The notes beneath the pieces were generated by a model. It was not told the origin of the DNA. It worked only from the letters and a program-made list of their open reading frames with translations, and did not search any database. A program made the position numbers and the translations under genes. A stretch of DNA of 64,000 nucleotides from Sialis fuliginosa (Eukaryota; Arthropoda; Insecta; Megaloptera; Sialidae): NCBI GenBank assembly GCA_961205875.1, contig OY540819.1, forward strand, positions 746,501 through 810,500, read 5' to 3'. Within the stretch, counting starts at the first letter, position 1, and each line of letters opens with the position of its first letter. Below, one piece after another: positions 22,156-34,185 of the stretch.

Positions 22156-24489
22156 TTAAATTTAATATTCTACCCTACTATTTGGGGCGGTTTAGTATTT
22201 AAGGGTTGATGACTACCCTTATAATTTATTTGTGTTTTTTAACATACAGTACCGTTGTATATACAGTTGACTACCTATTTTGTAAATTTCAAAAATTTAT
22301 CTCTACCTACGTTGTTCGAATTAATTGTAATATTAAAGGGTAGAAAAGTGGTTGAAAATTACTAGATTTTATTGAAATTGTAAATTTATATTTATTGTGA
22401 TTATTTCTAACAACCCTTGAAGATTTTTAAAATTTCTTTCATATTTTTCTATATTTCTAATAACCTAAATTTAGGGGATGATAACAGGTGGTAAATAGAA
22501 TTAAATATTGATTTAAAAAAATAATATATACCTTTAGGGTTCAAATAAGTTCTACGTATTAAAATTAACGTGAATTTTATCATTATCTTGGAATAAACAG
22601 TTTTTAAACTTTTTTTTTCAATACTTGAAATTGTCACTTTCCACTAATTGTGACAAGCAGTGTATATAAATATCTATTAAAATAATTGAAATTAAAATAA
22701 TTTCAGAGATTAATGTTTTGATTGTTTAAGAACATTAATTTATAAAAAAAAAATTTTTAAATCAGTAGGATGTGTATTCTTTCGCTTCGTCACTATTCAG
22801 ACAAATATTTAAATCATTCTTCAACTCATTGTAGTTTGCATAAGATTTTGGTAATGTCAAAGTATCAGTGCATGTGCTAAATATTGGTCTTTGACTAAGT
22901 CCTACTAAATCATTAAATTTTACATTTATTACAAGTGGCATTAGAAAAGAACCAGTTATTAAAAATACTAATTTTGTTAAATTGTCTTTATCAAGACAAT
23001 AAATATACATTGTAAAATAATGTAGTACTTCATTTTCTTCATTTGTAAGGTGTGGATCAGTCACTAAACAATTAACAACTTTTGTTGGTGTAAGGGACTG
23101 CATATCTATAAGAACTCCAAAATCACAATTTCTCCAGAAATTCGGATGTTTTTCTGGTGACACGCCTTGACGAATTTTGTCAATCAGTTTTTTGGGCGTT
23201 TCAAGTAAAATTTCTGTAGCTATAATTTCTATTTGTTCTATAAAATTTTCAGGATCAGGCCGAGCAAAAAATTTATTAGTTTGAAAAAAATCCTGGATTA
23301 TATCTTTTTCTTTATCGGCAAGAGATAAAAAGTTTTTTTGGCCTTTTTTTAGAATCTTTCTTAAATATGGATTCACATAATGCATGAGTTCTTGCAATAG
23401 TATACTAGACTCAATATCTGTATCTTGGTTTGCAATTAGCATCAATGTAATTTTTGATAATTTTGCAGGGATTGTACCAGTTAAGACCAACATGTGTTGT
23501 ATAATTCGTCCAATTGTTATAAATTTATTTTGGTCGTTTCGTTTGTTTAATGGCAAATATGGAACTAGACAATCTTCACCTTGGAAAAATGTGCTCTCAC
23601 ACTTCTCAAAGAAAATGTTAAATAACTCTTTAGTTAGACCACCTCCATCAACACCCAATTCACCAATGAATTGAACATGTAATTGTTTACTTAATATTTG
23701 TTCATCTTTGTATATATTCATGAGATCGTTAAGACAGTGATTCCTTGATATTTCAATAGTAATCGTTACTGCATCTTCTGGAAGTGTCGGTAATAATATG
23801 TGATTACTCATATTACATTCTTCAATGTCATCTAAAACAGACAGATATCAATTAATTTTAAGCAATACGTTATTTATTATAAGTTATTATTAATTATTTC
23901 AATTGTCGTGAAATGAGCAGAAGAAATATCATAATAAAGTTTTGAAATTGATTTCTTCCTATATGTTTTTTAAATCTCTCCTCATTGCACAGGCAACATA
24001 CCGACATACTAATATTAAATTACATAAATGAAATTGCATACTTGGCAAACTATCGTCAGATTCTTCTGAATCCGCTTGTTCGTTTTCATCGAACCTTCGT
24101 GATTGTAATCTTGACGTTAGGGTTTCTGAATTGTTGCCTCTTCGAGTTGAACGTGCAGAATCAGTTGAAGACTGTGTAGAATTTCTAGATGATGATTGAA
24201 CAAGAGATAAATCCTGTTCGCCAAGTATCGGCAAATCAGATGGAAAATCTTTTTGAGGTAATATCAGAATTTTGCTTTGCATAATTTTGGCCTCTAAGTC
24301 AGCTCCATCTTGAATATCATCTATAAAAGTTATTCTTTTCGATCTATCTGATTTTGCCAATCTGAATCCACACATTCGTAATAAATTTTGGATATGAGGA
24401 TGAAAAAGTTGAACTATATGTTCCATGATTTCTTCAAATAAATGATTCCTTCCTATTTCAAGCAGCTTGTCAGTTTCACCTGGATACAA

Positions 24490-25112
24490 AAATTATTAGT
24501 GATTAAAATTAATACCGTAAATATGACTATTAAACTTTAAGCACTTGCTTGTTGTCAAAAAGACAGTAATTTTTTTATTTTACTGCATAAAGTTATTTAA
24601 GAATATTCTTAAACAAAAGCCAAGAATGAGAAAGAAAGATTGGACCAAAAGAAATTTCAAATAAGTTAAGCAGTCTATAATTTTAAGTAAATATACAAAT
24701 GTGTTCTCATCGCACTGCATGAAAAATTTATTATTTTTTTAATAGTCTAAAGTCAGTATTTATATTTAAATCTGTTGTAAACTTATTAAAGACATCTTAT
24801 AAATGCAAAGTCTAAGACAGAGTAAACTATTGGAATGATGATAAAAAAATTAGGCACACATTTAAAATATCGCATTGAGAGAAATATTCTACAAACCATG
24901 CAAAACTGGGGCAGTACTGTTAGTGATAAATAGTAAAATGATTATTTTTTATAATTTCTGTGATGATAACTTTTGTTAAAAAAATTGTGAAATAATTAAA
25001 TATAAAAAATAATGTCAAAATAATTATTTTTTATAATTTATTTATAGCCCAGGCTGTCTACACTAAAAAGTACCTAAAATAGGAAATTTTAGGTACAGTT
25101 TTGCTACTTACA
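24490..25112. other. Part of HECT intron 1
   Basis: AT-rich intron sequence between exon 2 and the foldback element at 25113. No ORF or RNA feature was supported. Confidence 0.5.
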
Positions 25113-26820
25113 GGATATGGGGTTTAGAATAATACCCTAAGTTAGCTCTGATTTGGGCAGTCCGCGACAGGGGTAAACCATGATTCAATTGCAAAATTCT
25201 TAAGATTTTCTGATTTTTGCTAAATAACGGTCTAAATAAGTATTATACAAAATAAAGTTATTTGCTATAAAATTATAACCTTCATTTTGAAGAAAATAAA
25301 AAATTTCATTTGTTTATCCGGTACGTTGATTAAAATGGCTAAAAACACACTTTTTTTAAGCTGTAATAACTGATGAAATTTAACGGTTTTTAAGTTGTAC
25401 CCCTGGAAAATAAACATTCTGTAATACAGAACCTGGGTGTCCACTGGTTTTTGGAAATAAAATTCCCTGACCACAGATTCAAAATTTCCTGACACGTGGG
25501 CAAGAATAAAATTTGAAGACTTTTTTTGGTCATAATTTTAAAGAAATTCCCTGACTTTCCAGAAAGGACACCCTGCAGAACAGTCACTGAAAATTAGGAC
25601 CTGATATCATCAACTGATTTTGTTTTATTAAAATGTTAATAATGGAATCATGCTTGTCTTCGATTAACAATAAAAATTTTTGTAAAACCTTTATTTTTGC
25701 ACAACTGTTTGTATATGTTCTCAAATACTTTTATAATCAATTTCCACCATAAAAAGTACAATTTTTCAATTCTTTGGCAAATGGTTGCACTAAAATCTAA
25801 TTGTTGAGTTTTTTTTATTTTAAACCAATTCAATTGAACCAGAAATGTTAAAAAGAAAATAATAGCCAAGAACCTGCTCTGAATAATTATTTATCTTTTG
25901 ATGAAAACCGCATTAAAATCGGTTCAGTAGTTTTCGAAATAAGCGGTACAAGATACAAAAATAAGTTTATTTTTATGTAGGTGGAGTTTATTACTTGTAG
26001 AAACAATCGATGAACTGAACCGATTTCATATAATATAATCGATTATATAAGTCTTTGGGAACACGTACAAACAGTTTTACAAAAACTTTTATTGTTAATC
26101 GAAGAGAGGCATGATTCCATTATTAACAATTTAATAAAACAAAAACAGTTTATGAAATGAGGTCTTAATTTTCAGTGACTGTTCTGTATTACAGAATGTT
26201 TATCTTAAGAATTTTGCAACTGGACTATGGTTTACCCCAAGGTATATAAAGACAAGGTAGTCTCAACAATTCCTTGACCAATCAGCGTTGGCGCGGGAAT
26301 TGACGTCACCTGGGGGATCTATTCAAATGTCATAAATTTTTAATAGAATATTAATTACAAAAAATTCCTTTATTTATTCTTGTTTTCGAATTTTTTTATA
26401 TTTTAACAACACATACAATCAAATAAGTACAAATTCGACATTGTAAAATTATAAAAAAGCTGTCAAAGACAATTTGGTCAATTCGGGAAACATCATTTTT
26501 ACTATTCTTAAGTTGGCAATACGTTATATGATTCTGACAGCACTTTATGATTTTGCTATGTCGAATTTGTACTTATTTGATTGTATGTGTTGTTAAAATA
26601 TCAAAAAATACGAAAACAAGAATAAATAAAGGATTTTCTTATAATTAATATTCAATTAAAAATTTATGACATTTGAATATATCCCTCAGGTGACGTCAAT
26701 TCCCGCGCCAACGCTGATTGGTCAAGGAATTGTTGAGACTACCTTGTCTTTATATACCTTGGGTTTACCCCTGTTGCAGACTACTAAAATCGGAGCAAAC
26801 CTAGGGTATTATTAATAAAT
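25113..26820. mobile_element. Large foldback element in HECT intron 1
   Basis: Left TIR AATAATACCCTAAG with GGGGTAAACCATG and TGCAAAATTCTTAAGAT (25113-25210) is mirrored near 26200-26236 and, after an inserted MITE, at 26762-26820. Inner arms (about 25390-25690 and 26060-26200, including ATTCTGTAATACAGAA and GATTCCATTATTAACA) also pair. Part of the same element is present in the rearranged HECT copy at 35440-35562, so it was already in the intron when the locus was copied. Confidence 0.75.
26237..26761. mobile_element. Foldback MITE with arms of about 240 bp
   Basis: CAAGGTATATAAAGACAAGG is mirrored by its complement at 26752 leftward. Arms include GACCAATCAGCGTTGGCGCG and GACGTCACCTG. The flanks share GGTTTACCC, so the duplication is about 7-9 bp depending on where the ends are set. 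Long TIRs with a 9-bp duplication would fit a Mutator-like element; hAT is the alternative. It sits within the right terminal arm of the larger foldback. Confidence 0.8.
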
Positions 26821-27247
26821 TATTATTATTATTATTATATATTAATAAATTAATAAAGAAATAATTTCAAAATAATTATTTTCATAATTTATATGACATT
26901 TAACTTGAATACGTCGAAAAGAAAGCTTAAAGTTAATCAAGGAATTTATTTCCTTAAATAAATAAATATATTATTGTACGTACCTAATCCTCTTTGTTTT
27001 AAAAATTTTAATTCTGTATTAGATGGAAAAAAATCAGCATGCGCTAATTTCAACAATACTACTTTTTTTTTAAGATACATTTTCTCTTCCGCCCTCTGAT
27101 TGAGCTGGATAAGCGTTCATTTCTCCTGAAATTTCTGCGCGTAGCTGATACTAAAGATTGAAAATTTCTTTCTTCTCTTGTTGCTTCGCTTGACGCACTA
27201 GCTGCTATTCGCAATAGACGGTCAGCTATTTCCCTCTCCTCAGACAT

Positions 27248-28880
27248 GTTTTAAAAAATATCTTCTTTATTCTTGAGAACTGTTGTGGAATTAATGTCAA
27301 ATATCAATAAATTTAAACTAGTTTGATATGTGGTGAACAAGAACAGAGGGACTACTATTTATTTACACAAAATTTTATCAGTGGTACATTTGACGCCCAT
27401 AATTATAATTTTACAATTGAATTTTTGAAAAAAAAAAAAAATTTGTATTTTAATTCAAATTACTAATGATACTTTTTTAATTAATAGATAAAATAGAATA
27501 TAAAACGAAAATTTTATGTATCAATTATAAAATTAATTAGAACAAGTTTAAAAACTTATTGTTGTCAATTGATAAAAATACATGTGTACAATAATGTAGT
27601 TTGTAATTATTAAAAAAAATTTAAATCCTAATTATTAGGTATCATACAAAATACGTAATTTTGGTATTTAATAACAATTATAATATAATCATCCTATTAA
27701 AAATGTATTTATTAAAATAGAAAAGTAAAATAAAAAATGCTAACAGTGACTACACTGAAAGATTAATAACTGGCTAAGTAACGAAAAATTTTAAATAAAA
27801 ACATTAATTGGGTTAATAACAATAAACTTACTTACCTGATTGCTAATTATAACTTTCCACACTTTACAAATGAAGAAAATGAAACTAATTTACAAAACTC
27901 AGAACGCACCACACAACACAATGAGACGTGAATACGTGAACCAACTTTGTTACTCAGTCAGTGTTGCCACAATAATCATCGAGATTTTAGTAACATTTGA
28001 ATTTATTAAAATTATGTACATAAGTGGTGTGTTTTTATTCTGTGGGTGGCTTCTACATACAATGCTGACCGCATAAAAGTAAATAAAAACTGTGCGCGCA
28101 CTTCACCAAGCTTATTAGACAAAATAAATGCTATACCCCTAGGTTAGTAAATACACAGGTTGCCTTAGTAGCTTTTGACCAATCAGCTTGGGCACCCCAG
28201 ATGACGTATTTTCCCCTTACTGCGCCGAGTTACAGGACTATATTTGTTATGATTGGACACATCATTCCCCCCAGTGGCGGATTTACACATTTTCCGCCAG
28301 TAGGCTATTCAAATTTTGCCGCCCCTACCGAACTCTACAATTCGATACCCTAGTTCACAATCATATTAATTACAATTTTTTTTGTCAATGAAATTATAAC
28401 TTTATGATTTGTGCACTATCGTCCTAATTACACCACCTTTTTCCCGTAATTAGTATGATTGTGAACCCAACGATTTAGTTAAGATTGCACAAAAATAGTT
28501 TTTGGGTATATTTCAGAGCTAATAAAAGCTCAATCATGCACCAGTACTATTAATAAGGCGGGGTAAGGTATGCGTTAATACTGCTTACACAATAATGTAC
28601 ACAATTATATGTACACAATAATGTACGTAATTAAATAATCCGTGTCGCGGCGTGCGGCAAGGAGAGAGCGTACCAAGTAGACGCTGGGCAGAGGGAACAG
28701 GCCGGTATTCGTTTGATTGTCAATTGTTTGTTTTGTTTTCAATAATTAACTTTTAAATTTAAATAGAACAAAAATTATTTTTACTTTTTGTTCTGATTCG
28801 CTTTTGTTAGGTAGGTAATTTAAGTGTTGTTTGATTTTTATTAGAAAAATAACTAATCGTGTTTGTACTTAATTCAATTA
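27248..28880. other. Upstream flank of the HECT gene, with old repeat sequence
   Basis: AT-rich sequence upstream of the HECT start. A GACCAATCAGC block with GATGACG lies at 28178-28206. From about 28660 to 28880 it matches, in inverse orientation, the repeat at 31515-31700 (TTTAAATTTAAATAGAACAAAAA and CGTGTTTGTACTTAATTCAA shared). No exon could be supported. Confidence 0.5.
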
Positions 28881-30294
28881 GGGTCGAGCGGGGTAAATAT
28901 GAAACACCAAAAAATGGTGTAAAAGTGAAACAAGTTTACAACTAAAAAACTAATTTGTTTATAGGAGAATTATAAAAATTGACATCATCATTAATGGTTT
29001 GTTAAAGCGACCTGAAAATATGAATCGCCTAATAAGTAATGTGTCACCCTACAGATTTCCCTGTTAGTCGATGTCAATACGTGTGTATTAAATTTTAATT
29101 CTTTGCAAATAACTTTCTGTATAGCTCAGATATTAATTAAAGTTTCAATTTCACATTGATATGCCACAAAGAAGATAAATCAAATATGCCTTTGTAGCTT
29201 TTCTTTTAATTTTTCGAACTGTTTCACTTTTTCTCAAATTAGAGGTTAAAAATGAAACACAGTTTTTTCATTTTTAAAGTCCGTGTTGTATCGTACAGTT
29301 CAAATTACGTAAGTATTTAAAACGGTTATTCATAAGAGCATCTAGCAGGGCCGTAACTACCACCGGGGCAGTGCCCCGGGCCCCCCGAGTATAGGGGGCC
29401 ACCGAACCAAACGGATTAAAAAAAGTTTTGAGTTAAACTCATTTTGATTCAACACAGACAATTTTTTTCAAAAACAAAAACCCAAAAAAAAAATATTTTC
29501 AATACATTTATAGAATTATCTTCAGCGCCATCGCATAGTACATAAAAATCTACAAAAAAAAGAATGTCCCTCTACCATTTGTTGCTACAAGATATAATTT
29601 TTATTTTTTATTTTTTAATGTGTTTCTTAGCCGTTTTGATTTGGAACTTGTCACAATTACTTATTTATAATCATAAAGAATTTCTTCTCAAAATTTTATT
29701 AAAATCGCTTTACTATTGGTCGTTGTAAAAAAGTACTTTAGGTTCGTAATAAAATTATGAGATTTTTTAAAATTTAGTTTTATGGGGAAATTCACAACAA
29801 ATTTTAAAATGATTTTTTTTATTTTTGCAATCCGGCCAATAGCATTGCAGATATTTAAAAAAAACGTACACGAAAAACTGTAAAAATGGTCGTTCTTTCA
29901 ACAAGGTACAAAAAATTTCGCTAATATGACCACTGACCACTATAAATCGAATTTTATGCAGCTCGATATGAGAAATGATTGTTTGTTTTTTTAAAAAAAA
30001 ATATTTACTAGTTTAATTGTCATTGTTTACAAAAAATATTAATAATTAAAATTTGAAAGCATTCGCATTTTTATTAAAAAACTTATTTTTTTCGAAAACA
30101 GTCACATACTTTAAAATTTTTCGAAAAAAATTTTATAAGAGGGGCCCCCTCGATCACTTGCTGCCCCGGGGCCCCCAAGCCTCTAGTTATGGCCCTGGCA
30201 TCTAGTAGAAAAAATTAAAGTATGAATTTGTATCGTTAACTGTCAAAGAACATGAAAGATTTGTATTTCGTTTCACTTTTACCCCAGTTGACCC
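28881..30294. mobile_element. TA-flanked TIR element carrying a nested hAT MITE
   Basis: Ends GGGTCGAGCGGGGTAAATAT and the complement of GGGTCAACTGGGGTAAAAGT are imperfect TIRs, with GAAAC continuing both. TA lies at 28879-28880 and 30295-30296. Without the nested insert it would be about 550 bp. Non-coding. Confidence 0.75.
29346..30197. mobile_element. hAT-type MITE with 8-bp duplication GCATCTAG
   Basis: CAGGGCCGTAACTA at 29346 and TAGTTATGGCCCTG ending at 30197 are near-complementary TIRs. GCATCTAG occurs directly outside both ends (29338-29345 and 30198-30205). The 8-bp duplication and CAGGG termini are hAT features. The subterminal regions are GC-rich (GGCAGTGCCCCGGGCCCCC) against an AT-rich centre. 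No transposase. Confidence 0.9.
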
Positions 30295-30296
30295 TA

Positions 30297-30923
30297 TATA
30301 TTTTTTAAAAATTGTAAGCGCGTTTCTCTACTCTGTGAGGGCAATTAACACAGGGCAACGCACATACTTGTCAATTAAAATAAAGGTGGGTGCCGGTAAT
30401 AATCTTAAAATTGAAGTATACCATATTGTTAACATTCGTTTGAAGATTATAAATATATTTTTTAAATATGAAAACATTAGTTTTAAAGTGTACATTTTCA
30501 TGATTGAATACACCCAAATTCAAGGTTTTATGAACTTTTAAAAAAATATAACAAATAAATGAGTAGAGTTACAGTTATGATTGTAAGGATCTTTTTGATT
30601 AAAAAAAAACATTTTTTCCCTTTTGTAGGGCCTTTTCGCGTTTAAAAAAAATTGCACCCAAGTACCGACTGGCACCTTGACTTATAAAGTTCTTTGAGGT
30701 CTCAGGTATACGAGTTCAATCTTTAACAATTAGTTAAACACATCAATAACGAATGATAAACTGGACGCTACGAATAAGATTGTTTCAAAACTTTATTTGG
30801 GTATATATATAATAACTTGACGAGATAAAAATATGTTACATATAATTTTGTGATAAGAGGGTGACAGAAATTGAATTCAGTATAAACTTATGTTAGGGCA
30901 CAGAATAAAGATGTTAGGGTAAA
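30297..30923. other. Stretch with no supported gene
   Basis: AT-rich. The first bases resemble the continuation of the repeat interrupted at 28880 (TATATTTTTTAAAAATTG). No gene is supported. Confidence 0.4.
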
Positions 30924-31121
30924 CCATAGACATAGAGAATGGACAGTGCATTCTGTATTAACTCAATGGTGTAACATCTGTTCAAAAAAGGAGAGAGAGA
31001 TGCAGTGTAGTTTGGAACATAGACAACAATTACACAGTTATTCCAAATCTGTTTCTATCTCTTTCTTTTGACACGGTTCTGTGTTCGAGTCAGATGCCTG
31101 GTCCATTCTCTATGTCTATGG
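30924..31121. mobile_element. Small MITE of about 198 bp
   Basis: CCATAGACATAGAGAATGGAC and its complement GTCCATTCTCTATGTCTATGG bound the block. GGTAAA occurs directly outside both ends, suggesting a 6-7-bp duplication. The interior has GGAGAGAGAGATG versus TCTATCTCTTTCTT, so the whole unit folds. Confidence 0.8.
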
Positions 31122-31447
31122 GGTAAAAAAACAATTTTTTTAACCAAACTGAAAGAAGTAGCACCAGTAGTATTTTAAAATTATTGGTTAAAAAGTACTT
31201 TGACCAATCAGACGGAGTAGCTATAAACGTCAGATGACGTCATAATACCCATAGAGATGTAAAAACCTTAGACAAGGAAAGATCTTGAGTATCTTTATTC
31301 TGTGGGTTTTAATTATTTTATTTGAAATATAACAATCAAGTTATAAATATGTAATTACACTCTTCTTATGAATCAGAAATTGACAAATATAGTGAAAGTG
31401 ATTATTTTGAGATAATACATTTAAACAATGTTTATTAAAATTATTAA

Positions 31448-33030
31448 TATACTAGCTGGGCCCGCGCGGCTTCGCCCGCTTGGACTACGGAATTATTGTT
31501 TAGGATTTTTGAAAAATATACATAGTTGAATTAAGTACAAACACGATTAATTATTATCGTAATAATAACTAATCAAAACCTGACGTACCTAAAAAAAAAA
31601 AAACAAATCAGAACAAAAATTACAAATCATTTTTGTTCTGTTTAAATTTAAAAGTGAATAATTGAAATCAAAATAAACAACTGCCGGCCGAGCGCTGTAT
31701 CTTTCCTCTCCTCGCGATCAGGGCCGGATTAAGCAAGCGCGGGGCCCGTAGCAAATGTTATAAAGAGGCCCTTGGCACTGGTGTCGGGGGGGGGGGGGGG
31801 GGGGGGGACTCGGGGAGTAAATCGATAGCTTCACCCACTTCCCCCGAAAAAAGTCAATAGGACTTTTTTTGCACATTAAGCGGGCGTCAAACCGCTGATT
31901 GACTTGATTTAGAATATACAATCTTTAAAAAAATTGATAAGTTAATAAAAAATTAAGGGATATTTTTTTGAACCCTTTTAACCCTTGGCAAAGAACGGAA
32001 AGGGATGATAAAATTTGTTGAAATTTTTATTCAAAAATTAGAAAGCACAAACTTTTAAATGTGCTTTGGAACACGTAAATTAAATTAAATTTCGCGGAAA
32101 TATAACTGTTTGAAAATTTGAATTTTTTGTTTTGCTTTTTTTTAAATTATCCTTTAATTTTTTTGAGGTGTGTATAATAAAACACCACTTTTACAAACAA
32201 AATTTTCTTGATTTGATTTGAGCAAATTTAGTAAAATCGATTAAAAAAATCAAAGATCGGAGCTTCAAAAATCGATTTTTCGATTAAATCGAATCGAGAT
32301 CGGAAACCCTAAATTTAAATTATTAATTATTTGGATTTGGACACCCCGTATCAACCATTGGACGGTAAGTGGTAAGTCCAATAAAAGATATTTTTCCGCA
32401 AAATCGCGGGGCCCCCAGAGACGCGGGGCCCGTAGCATTTGCTACTCCTGCTACGTTGTTAATCCGGCCCTGCCCGCGACACTTCATCGTAGTTCGCGTG
32501 AATTGTCGCGAATAATATGTTATTTTATGTATATTTCACGTTATTTCCTAAACCAAAAGACCAAATTGGATTCTGTAAAGGGCAAATTATATCTACATTA
32601 AGTACTTATGACGATGAAATCATTTATTTTGATAAGGATTATGTTTTGAAGGTTATAAGTCCACGTAAACAGAACCCAATTTTTTTAAATTTTCTTTGTA
32701 ACATAAAAGCAGTCATTGTGGCTTAAATATAAAAGTTAGACAACAATTCTTTAATACATTATTTTGTTCTATATTGAACGGTTTAGGCAGCGTTTTACAA
32801 AACAGCGCGCCGACGGCAAAATTTTTTCAGACTTGATTTACTATTATCGTCACTGCTTAGTTGTTATGTTACCTAACGTAACAAAATATAGCCTATAACC
32901 TGGCCAGAGAATGTACCTATGAATTAAAGAAGAAACCACGTAAATCGGATAAGTGGTTCTCGAGTGATAAGGTAACTAACGGACAGACAGACAGACAGAG
33001 AGACGTTGAGCTTTATATTTATTAAGGATG
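31448..33030. repeat. Old interspersed repeat ending in a CAGA tract
   Basis: Starts ACTAGCTGGGCCCGCGCGGC with CTTCGCCCGC and ends GGACAGACAGACAGACAG with GAGACGTTGAGC and TTTATATTTATTAAGGATGG. This layout is familiar from abundant insect repeats whose 3' tails carry CAGA runs, possibly derived from RTE-type retrotransposons. A hAT MITE is nested at 31719-32472, and an inverted partial copy lies near 28660-28880. No intact ORF. Confidence 0.6.
31719..32472. mobile_element. hAT-type MITE with a 22-G run
   Basis: TIRs CAGGGCCGGATTAA (31719) and TTAATCCGGCCCTG (ending 32472). The flanks CTCGCGAT and CCCGCGAC are an imperfect 8-bp duplication, so the copy is older than the one at 29346. Both ends repeat a GCGGGGCCCGTAGCA block. 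An uninterrupted run of 22 G occupies 31786-31807. Confidence 0.85.
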
Positions 33031-34185
33031 GAGATTAAAAAACTATATTTTTGAAACATTTCAAATTATAGAATATGGAGGGGCACCGTTAAAATATATA
33101 TATATTTTTTAATTTCTGTACTATTCAGTGTGCTAATACTTACCTAATATTATTGTTTTTATTTTTATGGGTAAATGGATCTCAAAATACAAATGAACAT
33201 ACAGATATTGCATTTTATATATTTATTGTGGTATCAAAATCATTTATGAACGCTAGCCACCGAATTACATTTAAGAGTATGGATTGTAAACAAAAACGCC
33301 TTCAAAAAATTTTTTTAACAGGCAGAAACAACATCTTATTTTGTTTTTTAAACCAATTCGAATTAATTATTTTCTTATTTGTAGCTTGATTATTTGAATG
33401 GTTATACTGTTATAGGCTAACCACGTTCATAATTGTGTGAGGCGAGCAGTGATGTGAAAACAGCTTCTTTAATAGTTTTTGGGGAAGTATTTTTAAAACA
33501 GTTGAATTAAAGATGTAAGTTTTATTATATTCATAATATATACAATATGATACATATTATTAAATATGCATTTTTTAGTTATATTATAATCAGAATTTAA
33601 ATTTTACATTAATTTGCATCTATAACTTATAACAGAAAAATTATCAATTTTCACCGTTTATTTGATTAAAAATAAATTTCAGTGTTGGTCTAATTATAGG
33701 GCAATCCTGATTATAAGATAAATCCTAGTTTTTTTTTAAATGTCAAAAACTGGGTTGTGCTAGTAATTAGTTTAATTTTAAAATTAAAAATATCTAGTTT
33801 AAAAAAGTACATTTATGTGTGTATATCATCGCTAAAGTTCGTGTAAGTCAATTTTTAGAAACTTGTCTTGGGCAACCAAGAGTGTGTTATAGAGAAAGAA
33901 TTTGATAATATTTTATCAATTAAATGATTCCAGAACATCTAAGAATGCCTAGTTTGATTAATAGTATAGTAATATTTCAAGTTATAATACATTAATGAAC
34001 GGTTTTTTTACTCTCAAAACAGATATAAAAACTTTGAACTTCAGCGAAGGTAATAATGTTGCTAATCTTTTTATCAGATAAATAAAATCTATTATTTTGC
34101 GAGGTAAATTAAGAACATGGCGAAAATATTTAAAATATAAAATATATAATATTTTAATAACATATAAATAAATTTAAATAATATA
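33031..34185. other. Stretch with no supported gene
   Basis: AT-rich sequence. The frame at 33153-33389 is hydrophobic but has no recognisable motif or splice support. Nothing further is claimed. Confidence 0.4.

Larger units (their letters stand above)
19771..22643. mobile_element. Large foldback element interrupted by a piggyBac copy
   Basis: Starts TGGAAAGTGACAATTTCAAG and ends with the reverse complement at 22643. The left arm runs from 19771 to about 20400. The right arm runs from about 20520 to 20681 and resumes at 22160-22643. Arms total about 640 bp and match closely. Without the insert the element would be about 1.4 kb. It encodes nothing itself. Confidence 0.85.
22762..27247 (-). 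pseudogene. HECT-domain E3 ubiquitin ligase-like gene, three exons, one-base deletion in exon 1
   Basis: Exon 1 runs 27247-26984, exon 2 24479-24042 and exon 3 23831-22762. Splices G|GT and A|AT keep one frame, for about 590 residues if one base is allowed for. Exon 1 is basic (RRNFRRNERLSSSIRGRKRK). Exon 2 is serine-rich and acidic. Exon 3 is the HECT domain, with GELGVDGGGLTKELFNIFFE in the N-lobe and STCTDTLTLPKSYANY carrying the catalytic Cys (22870-22872). HECT enzymes take ubiquitin from E2 on this Cys. Compared with the two partial copies at 35056 and 35777, exon 1 lacks one C before an A9 run (about 27071), which creates a stop at about 27059. Close relatives are annotated as G2E3-like in hemipterans. 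Confidence 0.85.
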
